In this document: piece by piece, positions 51,901 to 59,698 of the stretch
Numbering within the stretch: the first letter of the stretch is position 1
Layout: the number at the start of each line of letters is the position of its first letter
Source of the DNA: Halopseudomonas pelagia
GTDB lineage: Bacteria > Pseudomonadota > Gammaproteobacteria > Pseudomonadales > Pseudomonadaceae
Reading direction: 5' to 3'
Assembly (NCBI RefSeq): GCF_009497895.1
Contig: NZ_CP033116.1
Location: 3,038,001-3,102,000, forward strand
DNA length: 64,000 nucleotides
The notes under the pieces: generated by a model
Databases searched by the model: none
What the model was told of the DNA's origin: nothing
Seen by the model: only the letters and a program-made list of their open reading frames with translations
Translations under genes and position numbers: made by a program

Positions 51901-54709
51901 AGTGGATGTGCTGGCCAACTACGTCGCTGGGAGTGCGCACCTGATAGTCGTCAAGCTCATAGTAAGCCGGTATGAGATTGGTCTGGTGGTACATGGCACA
52001 GTCAAAACTATTCAGGCGCATCACCAGCGGCTCGGGTGGCTGCTGCTTGTTGATCACCGGCCAGGCATCTTCCCAGAGCGTGAGGATGCGTGCCTGAGGA
52101 TAGTGGTAACCAACCTTGTTAAAGACCGCGTCAAACTGGATGTTGGCACCCTTGTAAATGCGCGGACGGTCAGCGGTATAGGGGGACGAGCCGGTGAAAG
52201 ACATACCGTTGGTTTTTTCACCACTGAAGAAACGCCCTACACCCGCCGCGCTGGTCAAAAGTTTTTGCTGGTCATCCATGCAGGGCTCGAAAAAGGGTGC
52301 CCCGGCCATCGGCAACGCACCGTTGGTGCGGAAACTGGCCGACTGCACCGTGCCATTGGGCATTACCTTGAAGCTGGGGTGTTCCTTGCGCGCGTGATAA
52401 CTCATCGCGGCTTGTTCTACGTCATTACCCTGTTCCGGAAACCAGATTGGCCGGGCGCGACTGATACGCTTGGAAAAGTCCACCGCACTGGTGGTTACAT
52501 CCGCCTCGCCACCCGCAGACCAGCCGTCCAGTGCATGCCGCGGCAGGCCACCGTCCCATCCGTCCACCTGGGTGGGCTCAAGCGCTTGCCACAATGCATT
52601 GCCGCTGTCCTTCAGTGCCTGAGCTGCCAACGGATCAAGCATATCCAGCGGCGGGGTTGGCGGGCGTTGCCCTACAGTGTGTTCAATCCCGCCGATCCAG
52701 AAGGGATAGCCGGGGTTTATCAGGGTGCCGTCCGGGTTGTAGTTGGCTTCGCTGCGGTCCACCAGAGCCAAAGAGCCAAGCGGTTCGCCGGTTTCAGTGG
52801 ATTCACCCTCCTCGTGATCCCCTTCCGCCAGCAACTCACCCTGGGCAAACCGGGGCACCACACTGACCTTGCCCGGCATGGGTGGGAGTGGCTTGCCGGG
52901 CAGCGGCACCACCGCAGGAATCGGCGTGCCGGCGACGATCTCGCCGTCCGGCAAGGCGCGCGCGCCCTCTGCTGGCATGCCGCTACGCAAGGCGAACGGT
53001 TCCTCATGGAAACCATCTTCACCCTCCTCCGAAACCGCTAGACGACTGCCTTGCTCGAAAACATCATGCACCCGCCACAGGGCCCACATTCCCTGAGCAA
53101 AATGGGGGTAGAAATGGCAGTGGTAGATGGCGTCGCCGGCTACCCGATTGCGATTGCCGGATCCGCCTAAAGCGATTTCATAGGTGAATCCCGCGCCCGG
53201 GCCGATACCCTGAGCGTCAATGTAATCGGAGTTGTCGTCATTGGGGTTGAATAACCACTGATGACCGTGCAGGTGGAAAATGTGCTGTTCGTGCCCCGCA
53301 TGGGTGTTACGGAACTTGACGAAATCGCCAATGTAACTGTGGTTGACGTTGGAGGGGTCGCTGGGGAAAAGCGCCATGGTCGCCTTGACGCCAATATCTT
53401 CCGGGTCGGGTGTTTGCCCCGGGACGATATCCTCCAGCCCGACGTTGGCTGGCACATCGACCAGCATGGCGGCGTCACCTACAACGTGCGAGGACAGAAA
53501 GAATTCCTCATATGCGCAGGACAAGCAATCATGCATGGGCCCTACGCCAAGCCGGTTAGCGATAATCTCAGAACCAATACCGGCCGAGCCGTAGTTGATC
53601 ATGAAGGAATCGCGGGTGGGTTGCAGCACGTGACCGAACACCGGATCGTTCCAATAGCCTGGAAAGGCCTGGGCAGCGGCGGTCTCATCATGCCAGGCAG
53701 AGGCAAAGTCGCGGAACGGCTCAAGCCGGTTAGGCAGCGACGGGTTGCGTTTGCCAATCCTTTCCAGCGGATAAGTCGCAGGCGGAAAACTGCCATCGGC
53801 ATTAGGGCCCAACACTATGGCATCAGTAGAGCTGACGATAATCTCGCTGCCATCGACCATATTGAGAATGGGTTTGCCGGCCTTACCTTCGGCGATCCAG
53901 GGTTCGCTTTGGGGGAAACGTGCTTCATAGTCAATGATCGGCTGGCCAGCCGGGGTCCGACCAGTGGAGGCCAGGCGCATCTCTTCTTCGGTAACCGTGT
54001 TGCGATAACTTCTGGCACCTTTGGGCAGTACTATCACCTGACCGAACAGGCCGTTGGTCATATTCCCAGCCGTGCCTTCGCCACCAAAGGTTGCGCCATA
54101 GCTGGTCGCCAGAAACGCGCCCTCACGCTCGGCGTAGAGCACATAGTTTCGGCTGGCGCCGGGGGCCAGCAGGGTATTGTCGTTCTCGCCCGAATTGGTG
54201 GCGATGTCATCAATCGAGTTGACCGCCTGCAGTCCATTCACCTTGAACCCGACATGACGATCTGTCACCTGGTCATCAATCTGCAGGGCTGGGTGCCCTT
54301 CGCCCTTGCGCGGGTTAGCCTGTTCCGCCAACAGGTTCTGCAGCTGCACGGTAATGCAGTCGCCTTCTGCCACACGCAATATCAACGGCCGCGGACGCTT
54401 GTCCGGGCGCAGCAGTACGCGCCCCGGGAGGGCTTGGCCGCCCTCTGACAGCAACACCTGGTTTTCGTCGACCACATCTGAGCGCAGGGCAAACATCATC
54501 CCATTGATATTCTGCGCGCCAAGTCGGTTGAACATCAGCGGCTGGTCGAATGCGACGACTTTGGCGACCAGGTGGCGCTGGCATTGAATAGCCGCCTGCA
54601 CCTCGCGGTCCGGCACTGCCAGGCTCATGGCCACAAGCGACACGCATAGCAGACTGCGTAGCCCCGACCTTGGAATGGAACTGAATAAATGGTGCAGGTT
54701 CTGGCTCAT
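48932..54709 (-). CDS. Giant multicopper oxidase, manganese-oxidase (MnxG/MofA) type
   Basis: The protein has 1925 residues; GGAGG 8 bases upstream sets the start at 54709. The Sec signal peptide ends VQA/AIQC. Many cupredoxin domains follow. Copper motifs: HIFHLHGHQWLF (about 475), IYHCHFYPHFAQGMWAL (about 530, the HCHxxxHxxxxM type-1/trinuclear motif), GQHIHLPKWD (about 930), FTHDHLAPSTHQQLG (about 1036), HNVTLHGVKWLQGG (about 1300) and SHVGMHAQLMAYD (about 1583). Ordinary laccases have about 500 residues; the length matches bacterial Mn(II) oxidases such as MnxG of P. putida GB-1. Mn as substrate is inferred. Confidence 0.9.
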   Translation of the reverse strand: MSQNLHHLFSSIPRSGLRSLLCVSLVAMSLAVPDREVQAAIQCQRHLVAKVVAFDQPLMFNRLGAQNINGMMFALRSDVVDENQVLLSEGGQALPGRVLLRPDKRPRPLILRVAEGDCITVQLQNLLAEQANPRKGEGHPALQIDDQVTDRHVGFKVNGLQAVNSIDDIATNSGENDNTLLAPGASRNYVLYAEREGAFLATSYGATFGGEGTAGNMTNGLFGQVIVLPKGARSYRNTVTEEEMRLASTGRTPAGQPIIDYEARFPQSEPWIAEGKAGKPILNMVDGSEIIVSSTDAIVLGPNADGSFPPATYPLERIGKRNPSLPNRLEPFRDFASAWHDETAAAQAFPGYWNDPVFGHVLQPTRDSFMINYGSAGIGSEIIANRLGVGPMHDCLSCAYEEFFLSSHVVGDAAMLVDVPANVGLEDIVPGQTPDPEDIGVKATMALFPSDPSNVNHSYIGDFVKFRNTHAGHEQHIFHLHGHQWLFNPNDDNSDYIDAQGIGPGAGFTYEIALGGSGNRNRVAGDAIYHCHFYPHFAQGMWALWRVHDVFEQGSRLAVSEEGEDGFHEEPFALRSGMPAEGARALPDGEIVAGTPIPAVVPLPGKPLPPMPGKVSVVPRFAQGELLAEGDHEEGESTETGEPLGSLALVDRSEANYNPDGTLINPGYPFWIGGIEHTVGQRPPTPPLDMLDPLAAQALKDSGNALWQALEPTQVDGWDGGLPRHALDGWSAGGEADVTTSAVDFSKRISRARPIWFPEQGNDVEQAAMSYHARKEHPSFKVMPNGTVQSASFRTNGALPMAGAPFFEPCMDDQQKLLTSAAGVGRFFSGEKTNGMSFTGSSPYTADRPRIYKGANIQFDAVFNKVGYHYPQARILTLWEDAWPVINKQQPPEPLVMRLNSFDCAMYHQTNLIPAYYELDDYQVRTPSDVVGQHIHLPKWDLTAADGASNGWNYEDGILAPVAVTERIEAIREYNECAVGDARDGTQDCPLAKVHPYFGQFSRPDWLGARTGMQRWFVDPVVNSHGIDRGLGNIFTHDHLAPSTHQQLGLYATVLVEPAGSTWYHAETGEPMYTREDGGPTSWQAVIAAGDENADGKNDSFREFFLAYSDFQHAYEAGVYVGAGPDGRPDPGAFPATTDSFRYAINPPERKSANALLESVIEVAGGEKLGCPIRPCPQAISADDPGMFVVNYRNEPVGLRIFDPQRIAPDGKPGMQAEGLAGDLAFALQTRTDRAIAALNLTPDALLSAVGPTGATTSFPPHINAGGGEPGDAFTPMLRTYTGDNVRLRIIAGGHEEEHNVTLHGVKWLQGGSGIVTSANSGWRGSQMIGISEQLGFTAPVHMFSGRASETADYLYAMDASMEGYWSGIWGVMRNYSASRDDLMPVPNNSIPVAPRNTVSYGGVCPRFSPNPNGIGSRSTVQRRFEVVAVLANDVLGNSLGLSIDDPDGAGSHVGGALNPDGGTLVMNPRATAIPQVTIVDPEDGETVTLGGESGPLHDPTAILYVRKSDLDPVTGKLKPGVPVEPLMLRAAAGDCVTVALENRLPLVMPDLPNFAIMQGVAKRDRQGNQGSTTFNNNLMRPSSHVGMHAQLMAYDVTQSDGMNVGMNPVQTVAPSTVPGEYPTREYQYYAGHLQREGRPLVRLGRSVDNIIATPIEFGGLNLMPADMIKQPQKGLVGAMTIVPMGATWEENPTMRATATVTAPNKPAYKDFSLIWQKGLNMRWASGRPVENVAIEGIGVPNDPKDNSGMAVNYRTEPLWYRFAKAPDAPFGRADGQGWGDVPNAHMAYSNALVGSDPVTPILRVKPNEAFRINLTMPSGGSRGSTFQLAGHLWPVDPFISEKTDSQGYPLKDPGVGAVRFGYNPLSRYAAAQESVLPAAHFSFMLPSAGGGNGIKGDYLYRDYAAFGNASGLWGLLRVTDDEDE

Positions 54710-54757
54710 GGCGGCGACCTCCAGTCGGGATGCCCAAAATGCGTCACCAGAACCGAG

Positions 54758-54774
54758 AGCAATTGCTATGCCAA
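54758..54774 (-). promoter_or_regulatory. Candidate sigma-54 promoter for the oxidase operon
   Basis: On the minus strand TTGGCATAGCAATTGCT matches the -24/-12 consensus closely (TTGGCA, 10 bases between GG and GC, TTGCT). It is about 50 bases before the oxidase ATG at 54709. Confidence 0.8.
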
Positions 54775-54833
54775 AAAAAATCCAGATATATATCAGTGAC
54801 CTGCGTAAGGCGGGCAAATCAAACTGGGTAATC

Positions 54834-54984
54834 CCCCGGAAATTGCCCACCCATTCACCCAGCAATTCCAGGTGTGGCGGTGTGTCTATTGGTAAGGAGC
54901 TGGTCAGCGGATTTTGCAGCTTGAGAAATGGTCAAACACTCCCCCAGGCCTGGGGAAACTTACCCGACAATGGTGGGGTAATCC
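54834..54984. promoter_or_regulatory. G-rich inverted repeats upstream of the oxidase promoter, candidate enhancers
   Basis: The stretch contains CTGGGTAATCCCCC (54834-54847), the perfect palindrome CCCCAGGCCTGGGG (54942-54955), TGGGGAAAC (54951-54959) and TTACCC-N10-GGGTAA (54960-54981) with TGGGGTAATCC (54974-54984). They lie 60-210 bases upstream of the promoter at 54758. Confidence 0.5.
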
Positions 54985-54988
54985 TGCT

Positions 54989-55585
54989 TCATTTGGCTTG
55001 ATGAGCCGCCTGAAGATGCCGATAGTGACGCAACACCCGGGGAACATATTTCTGCGTTTCTGCGAAGGGTGGAACCGTCCGCCCGTGTTGCTGTACTGCG
55101 CCAGGACCGGCATTGTAAGCCGCCAGCGCCAGCTCAATGTCGCCTTCAAACAATGTCATCAGGCTCTTCAGATAGCGGGCACCGCCACTGATATTGGCAG
55201 CCGGATCCCATATATCTTCGACGCCCATCTCGACCGCGGTCGCCGGCATCAATTGCATCAAACCAACCGCTCCACGGGGTGACAGGGCCAGCGCGTTATA
55301 GCCGGACTCAACCTGGATAACCGCATGCAGCAAGGCCTCCGGCACGTCGTGCAGGTTGGCCGCCTCGCTGACCAGTGCGGTGTAGGCCTGTGGCTGTGGC
55401 GATCCAGAGGGCCTGGTGACCGGCGTCGGTTCTGTCAGTTTTACCGGTGAAAACCCCGGGCCGGAGCGCACGTTGGTCAGGATAATGGTGCCCGTCGCTG
55501 ATACCGATGTGTAGAAGCCGGCCGCCTGCTGGGCGTACGCCGGGAGCACAATTAACGACAGCACCAGTATCAGCATCGGACGCAT
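54989..55585 (-). CDS. Lytic transglycosylase (SLT domain)
   Basis: The protein has 198 residues. A signal peptide (LVLSLIVLPAYA) and a short linker precede an SLT domain: catalytic Glu in AVIQVESGYNALALSPRGAVGLMQLMPATA, then GGARYLKSLMTLF and ALAAYNAGPGAV. It cleaves peptidoglycan and may open the wall for the secretion apparatus or the curli channel. It lies between the oxidase operon and gspG and has its own sigma-54-type promoter. Confidence 0.92.
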   Translation of the reverse strand: MRPMLILVLSLIVLPAYAQQAAGFYTSVSATGTIILTNVRSGPGFSPVKLTEPTPVTRPSGSPQPQAYTALVSEAANLHDVPEALLHAVIQVESGYNALALSPRGAVGLMQLMPATAVEMGVEDIWDPAANISGGARYLKSLMTLFEGDIELALAAYNAGPGAVQQHGRTVPPFAETQKYVPRVLRHYRHLQAAHQAK

Positions 55586-55626
55586 GTTTTATTTCCTTAT
55601 TTGTTCTCCGGGACGCGGGTCTTCCC

Positions 55627-55643
55627 TGCAAAGCACATGCCCG
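55627..55643 (-). promoter_or_regulatory. Candidate sigma-54 promoter for the lytic transglycosylase gene
   Basis: On the minus strand CGGGCATGTGCTTTGCA has GG-N10-GC and a TTTGCA -12 box. It lies about 42 bases before the ATG at 55585. Confidence 0.6.
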
Positions 55644-55682
55644 TGTTGCTCTGCCCTCGCCTGAGCAGTCAGCCGCGCAAAA

Positions 55683-55699
55683 CTTGCATAACTTTTGCA
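55683..55699 (+). promoter_or_regulatory. Weaker sigma-54-like promoter for gspG-gspF
   Basis: CTTGCATAACTTTTGCA keeps the -12 TTTGCA and the 10-base spacing but has TG in place of the nearly invariant GG at -24. It lies 37 bases before the gspG ATG. Confidence 0.35.
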
Positions 55700-55735
55700 T
55701 GGACAGCTCATGCGCAACTTTCAGGAGGAACAGTG

Positions 55736-56167
55736 ATGACTTCCCACTCTCTAGACGCCGAGAACAAAAATCGCGGCTTCACTTTGCTCGAGCTGTTGGT
55801 GGTGCTGGTGGTACTGGGGATGCTGGCGGGCATCGTAGGGCCCAAGTATTTCAAGCAACTCGGGCGTTCGGAAACCAAGATTGCCCATGCCCAGATCGAA
55901 ACCTTGGTGAAGGCCCTGGACATCTATCGCCTGGAGATGGGCAATTACCCGACCGGGGAGCAAGGTTTACAGGCGCTGGTAGAACCGCCCGGCGATTCGG
56001 TCAGCTGGGGCGGCCCCTACCTGCGCAAGGGTGTGCCACTGGATCCATGGGGCCGCGAATACGTTTACCGCTCGCCCGGTGAGCATGATGAATACGACCT
56101 GCTTTCATGGGGCAAGGATGGGCGCCCCGGGGGCGAAGGTGAAAACGTGGAGATCGTCAGTTGGTGA
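55736..56167 (+). CDS. gspG: Type II secretion major pseudopilin GspG
   Basis: The protein has 143 residues. AGGAGG lies 7 bases before this ATG. The leader NKNRG/FTLLELLVVLVVLGMLAGIVGPKYF has the cleavage site and Glu5. The body has IYRLEMGNYPTGEQGLQALVEPPGD, LDPWGREYVYRSPGEHDEYDLLSWGKDG, the calcium-site region of true GspG. It is the likely main pseudopilus subunit of the apparatus encoded at 36-43 kb. Confidence 0.95.
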   Translation: MTSHSLDAENKNRGFTLLELLVVLVVLGMLAGIVGPKYFKQLGRSETKIAHAQIETLVKALDIYRLEMGNYPTGEQGLQALVEPPGDSVSWGGPYLRKGVPLDPWGREYVYRSPGEHDEYDLLSWGKDGRPGGEGENVEIVSW

Positions 56168-56232
56168 ACTGCTGAGCCCCCCTGTCGTTAGCCGCGGCTG
56201 ACAACACCCCTACATAAACCAAGGACGCAGCA

Positions 56233-57420
56233 ATGCACTACCGGATCAAGGCCATCCAGCAGCCCAAGGGTATCGTCACCCTGAACTTCTTCACGCCTAC
56301 GGCGAAAGAAGCGGAAGATCTCGCGCGCGAACAAGGTTATCGGGTGCTGGGTGTACAGCCGGTGTCCCGCTGGATGGCTGGCAGCTGGCGCAAGGAACGC
56401 TTCCCCTTGATGTTGTTCAGCCAGGAACTGGCGACGCTGCTGCGCGCCGGGCTGGCACTGATCGATGCGCTGGAAAGCCTGGCGGAGAAAGAGTCCGATC
56501 CGCAGTCAGCCAAGGTTCTGTCGAGCATTATCCGGCTGCTGTACGAAGGCAAATCCCTGTCCCAGGCGCTGGGTCAGTTTCCGTGGATCTTTCCACCGCT
56601 GTACCTGGCGTTATTGCAATCCAGCGAAAAAACCGGCGATAGCGCCGCCGCGCTGGAACGTTACGTCAGCTATCGGTACCGGCTTGAAGAGGTACGCCAG
56701 AAGATCATCAGCGCCTCGGTTTACCCGGTTCTGTTGCTGGCGGTGGGCGGGCTGGTCATGCTGTTTCTGCTGGGCTACGTGGTGCCCAGGTTCAGCCTGG
56801 TGTTCGACGGCATGGAAGGTCAGCTGCCGTGGTTGTCGCAGGTGTTGCTGGCATCAGGCCAATGGTTGAACGAGCACTACACCGCGCTCTTGCTCGGAGT
56901 GCTGATAGCCGTCTGCATAATAGTGGCCGGGTTCAAACAGCCGGTCAGCAAACGAATGCTCCACCGCCTGCTGGCCAGCTTGCCGATCATCAATCAACGG
57001 CTATTTATTTATGAAATGGCCCGGTTCTATCGTTCGCTGGGCATTCTTCTGCAGGGCGGCATTCCGCTGCTGACTGCGATGGAGATGGTCAAAGGACTAC
57101 TGAGTCTTACCGCGCAACTACGATTACAACAAGCTCGCGATCGGATCCGCGAGGGGCAATCGCTTTCACGCGTTCTTGAGGAATATCAGCTATCCACACC
57201 TATATCGATTCGTATGCTGCGTGCGGGAGAGCAATCAGGGAATGTAGGCGAAATGATGGAAAAAACCGCCAATTTTTACGACGCCGAAACCAACCGCTGG
57301 ATAGATTGGTTCATCAAGCTATTCGAGCCTTTGCTGATGACCTTTATCGGGTTGCTCATCGGCGGAATCGTCATCCTCATGTACATACCGATCTTCGAAC
57401 TGGCCTCAAGCATTCAATAG
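56233..57420 (+). CDS. gspF: Type II secretion inner membrane platform protein GspF
   Basis: The protein has 395 residues. Two T2SSF domains (about 65-190 and 265-390) carry the paired motifs LFSQELATLLRAGLALIDALESLAE and FYRSLGILLQGGIPLLTAMEM, with three membrane helices including VLLLAVGGLVMLFLLGYVVPRFS and the C-terminal LLMTFIGLLIGGIVILMYIPIFEL. It is the platform on which GspE acts. No other gspF is present in the window, so this copy probably serves the 36-43 kb apparatus. Confidence 0.95.
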   Translation: MHYRIKAIQQPKGIVTLNFFTPTAKEAEDLAREQGYRVLGVQPVSRWMAGSWRKERFPLMLFSQELATLLRAGLALIDALESLAEKESDPQSAKVLSSIIRLLYEGKSLSQALGQFPWIFPPLYLALLQSSEKTGDSAAALERYVSYRYRLEEVRQKIISASVYPVLLLAVGGLVMLFLLGYVVPRFSLVFDGMEGQLPWLSQVLLASGQWLNEHYTALLLGVLIAVCIIVAGFKQPVSKRMLHRLLASLPIINQRLFIYEMARFYRSLGILLQGGIPLLTAMEMVKGLLSLTAQLRLQQARDRIREGQSLSRVLEEYQLSTPISIRMLRAGEQSGNVGEMMEKTANFYDAETNRWIDWFIKLFEPLLMTFIGLLIGGIVILMYIPIFELASSIQ

Positions 57421-57477
57421 GCCGACCAACCACGACCCGCTCACGCAGGCTCGTGGCTGTATCGTTGATGCCTGTGC

Positions 57478-58464
57478 TCAATCCAGCCTGACCACGATCC
57501 GGCCAACCATCTTGCCAGCCAGTATCTTTTCGATTTCGGCAGGCAGATCATCGAGTGCGATTTCTTTTTCCAGGTTATGCAGATCGGTTTTCCATTGCAG
57601 CGACAGCCGATCCCACATCGAGGCCTTGACCACCAACGGCTGCTCGACCGAGTCGACACCCAGCAGGTTGACGTTGCGCAAGATGAACGGCAAAACGCTG
57701 CCCTGAAACTGGGTACCGGCTGTCAGGCCGCAAGTCACGACGCTGGCACCGTACTTTAGCGACTTGACCACATTGAACAGAATATCGCCGCCGACCGTAT
57801 CCACGGCTCCGGCCCATTGCTCTTTGAGCATGGGTTTTTCCTTGCCCGCTTCCAGTTCACTGCGCTCGACGATCCGAGTCGCGCCCAGACCTTTGAGAAA
57901 GTCCGCCTGGGTGGCTTTGCCGGTAGCCGCGGCCACTTCGTAACCCAGGCTGGCGAGCATGGCGACGGCAATACTGCCAACACCGCCGGTAGCGCCAGTG
58001 ACCAGAATGGGACCCTGCCCCGGGATCATGCCGGCTTGTTCAAGCTTGTCGATACACAGCGCGGCTGTCAGGCCCGCGGTGCCAAGCACCATACTGTCAC
58101 GCAGGCCCAAACCTTCCGGACGCTTGAGAACCCAGGCTGCGGGTACACGAATGTATTGGCCATAGCCGCCGGACGTACTCATGCCCAGATCGTAACCGGT
58201 GACGATCACCTCATCCCCTGCCGACAATTCCGGCACCGAGGAAGACTCCACCACACCCGCAGCATCGATGCCCGGGGTATGCGGGAAGTTACGCGTTACG
58301 CCCTTGTTGCCGGAGGCGGACAAGGCGTCCTTGAAGTTCAGCGATGAGTACTTGACGCGAATCAGCACTTCACCTTCCGGCAGGTCGTCGATCTGCCGGG
58401 TCGTAACATTGGAGACATAGCGGCCGTCTTGTTCGCTGACGACCAGAGCCTTGAATTCCGTCAT
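57478..58464 (-). CDS. MDR-family quinone oxidoreductase (YhdH/AcuI-like acrylyl-CoA reductase)
   Basis: The protein has 328 residues. It begins FKALVVSEQDGRYVSNV and has SSLNFKDALSASGNKGVTRNFPHTPGIDAAG, the YhdH/YhfP signature, and the NADPH motif VTGATGGVGSIAVAML. Characterised relatives reduce acrylyl-CoA to propionyl-CoA. It lies next to sohB on the same strand. Confidence 0.92.
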   Translation of the reverse strand: MTEFKALVVSEQDGRYVSNVTTRQIDDLPEGEVLIRVKYSSLNFKDALSASGNKGVTRNFPHTPGIDAAGVVESSSVPELSAGDEVIVTGYDLGMSTSGGYGQYIRVPAAWVLKRPEGLGLRDSMVLGTAGLTAALCIDKLEQAGMIPGQGPILVTGATGGVGSIAVAMLASLGYEVAAATGKATQADFLKGLGATRIVERSELEAGKEKPMLKEQWAGAVDTVGGDILFNVVKSLKYGASVVTCGLTAGTQFQGSVLPFILRNVNLLGVDSVEQPLVVKASMWDRLSLQWKTDLHNLEKEIALDDLPAEIEKILAGKMVGRIVVRLD

Positions 58465-58473
58465 TTGGATCTC

Positions 58474-59493
58474 CTACCAGAATCGCTGATTGTGAAAGCG
58501 CGAAAGCCAGGTCAGCAGCAGATTGTCGAGCGCGGTCGAGACACTGCCCGAGAGCTTCTCTTGCAACTTTTTGCGGGTAACATAATGCACTTCAAATACG
58601 TCTGCTTCGTGGATCATGCGACTAATGTACTGGTCGCTGGTGCTGATCTCGTCAGCCAGCGCATTGTCCAGTGCCTCAGCGCCAAACCAGACCTCACCAG
58701 TAGCCACGGCCGCCACATCCAACTTGGGGCGGTACTGGGCAACAAAGGCCTTGAACAGGCGATGAATGTTTTCCAGGTCCTCCTGAAACTTCTCACGGCC
58801 CTTCTCGGTGTTCTCGCCAAACAGCGTCAGCGTGCGCTTGTACTCGCCGGCGGTAAGCATCTCGTAATCCACGTCATGCTTCTTCAACACTTTGTTGAAG
58901 TTGGGGATCTGCGCGACTACGCCAATGGAACCAAGCATCGCGAACGGCGCGGCCAGGACCTTATCGGCAATACAGGCCATCATGTAACCGCCACTGGCCG
59001 CGACCTTGTCCACACAGATGGTCAACGGCACGCCGGCCTCGCGGATACGGGTTAATTGTGACGCTGCCAGACCGTAGGCATGCACCATGCCGCCGCCACT
59101 TTCCAGCTTGACGACTATTTCGTCCTTGGCGGTGGCCACTTCCAGAATCGCGGTAACTTCATGACGCAAATTTTCCAGCGCGCTGGCTTTGATATCGCCA
59201 TGAAAATTCAGCACGTAAACACGCTTGGGCGTATCCGTGGACTTGCCACGCGCTTTCAATTGCGCATTGCGCTCTTTATGCCGAACCTTGAGCGCGGCTT
59301 TACCGAGAATGGTCTCGCTTAACTTGTCGGTCATGCGATCCAGTTGATCATTCAGGCGCGTGACGCTCAGCGTGCCCACCGCACGGCCCTTGCGCTCCTT
59401 GAGCGCAGACACCATTGCGACTACCAGAAGCAGCGCCACCACAAAGGTAGCGGCCTTGGCCAAAAACATAGCGTACTCAGCAAGCCATTCCAC
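58474..59493 (-). CDS. sohB: SohB inner membrane serine protease
   Basis: The protein has 339 residues from a GTG start at 59493, preceded by GGAG and matching the E. coli SohB start (VEWLAEYAMFLAK). An N-terminal membrane helix is followed by an S49 peptidase domain: KLESGGGMVHAYGLA, the catalytic Ser in VDKVAASGGYMMACIADKV and the Lys region SIGVVAQIPNFNKVLKKHDVDYEMLTAGEYKRTL. It degrades membrane or periplasmic peptides. Confidence 0.93.
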   Translation of the reverse strand: MEWLAEYAMFLAKAATFVVALLLVVAMVSALKERKGRAVGTLSVTRLNDQLDRMTDKLSETILGKAALKVRHKERNAQLKARGKSTDTPKRVYVLNFHGDIKASALENLRHEVTAILEVATAKDEIVVKLESGGGMVHAYGLAASQLTRIREAGVPLTICVDKVAASGGYMMACIADKVLAAPFAMLGSIGVVAQIPNFNKVLKKHDVDYEMLTAGEYKRTLTLFGENTEKGREKFQEDLENIHRLFKAFVAQYRPKLDVAAVATGEVWFGAEALDNALADEISTSDQYISRMIHEADVFEVHYVTRKKLQEKLSGSVSTALDNLLLTWLSRFHNQRFW

Positions 59494-59698
59494 AAGCGCA
59501 CTCCAGACAAAAAACAGAGATTGATAATTGCCCTCAAGCATACAGGAACAGCCCCAGACTGGGACAAACTCGCCCGCGGCCAAATTCAAACAAGCGTATG
59601 GTTTTTTATTGACAGGGGCATGAGACGCCAATACCCTCAGCATTCAGTGTCAGGCACCTTGTCTTAGACGTTTACCTTTAAAAAAATGGGATCACCTT

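Noticed and set aside
53261..54448. 395-codon plus-strand frame opposite the oxidase
   Set aside because: It is antisense to conserved copper-site sequence; its composition fits a complement shadow in GC-rich DNA.
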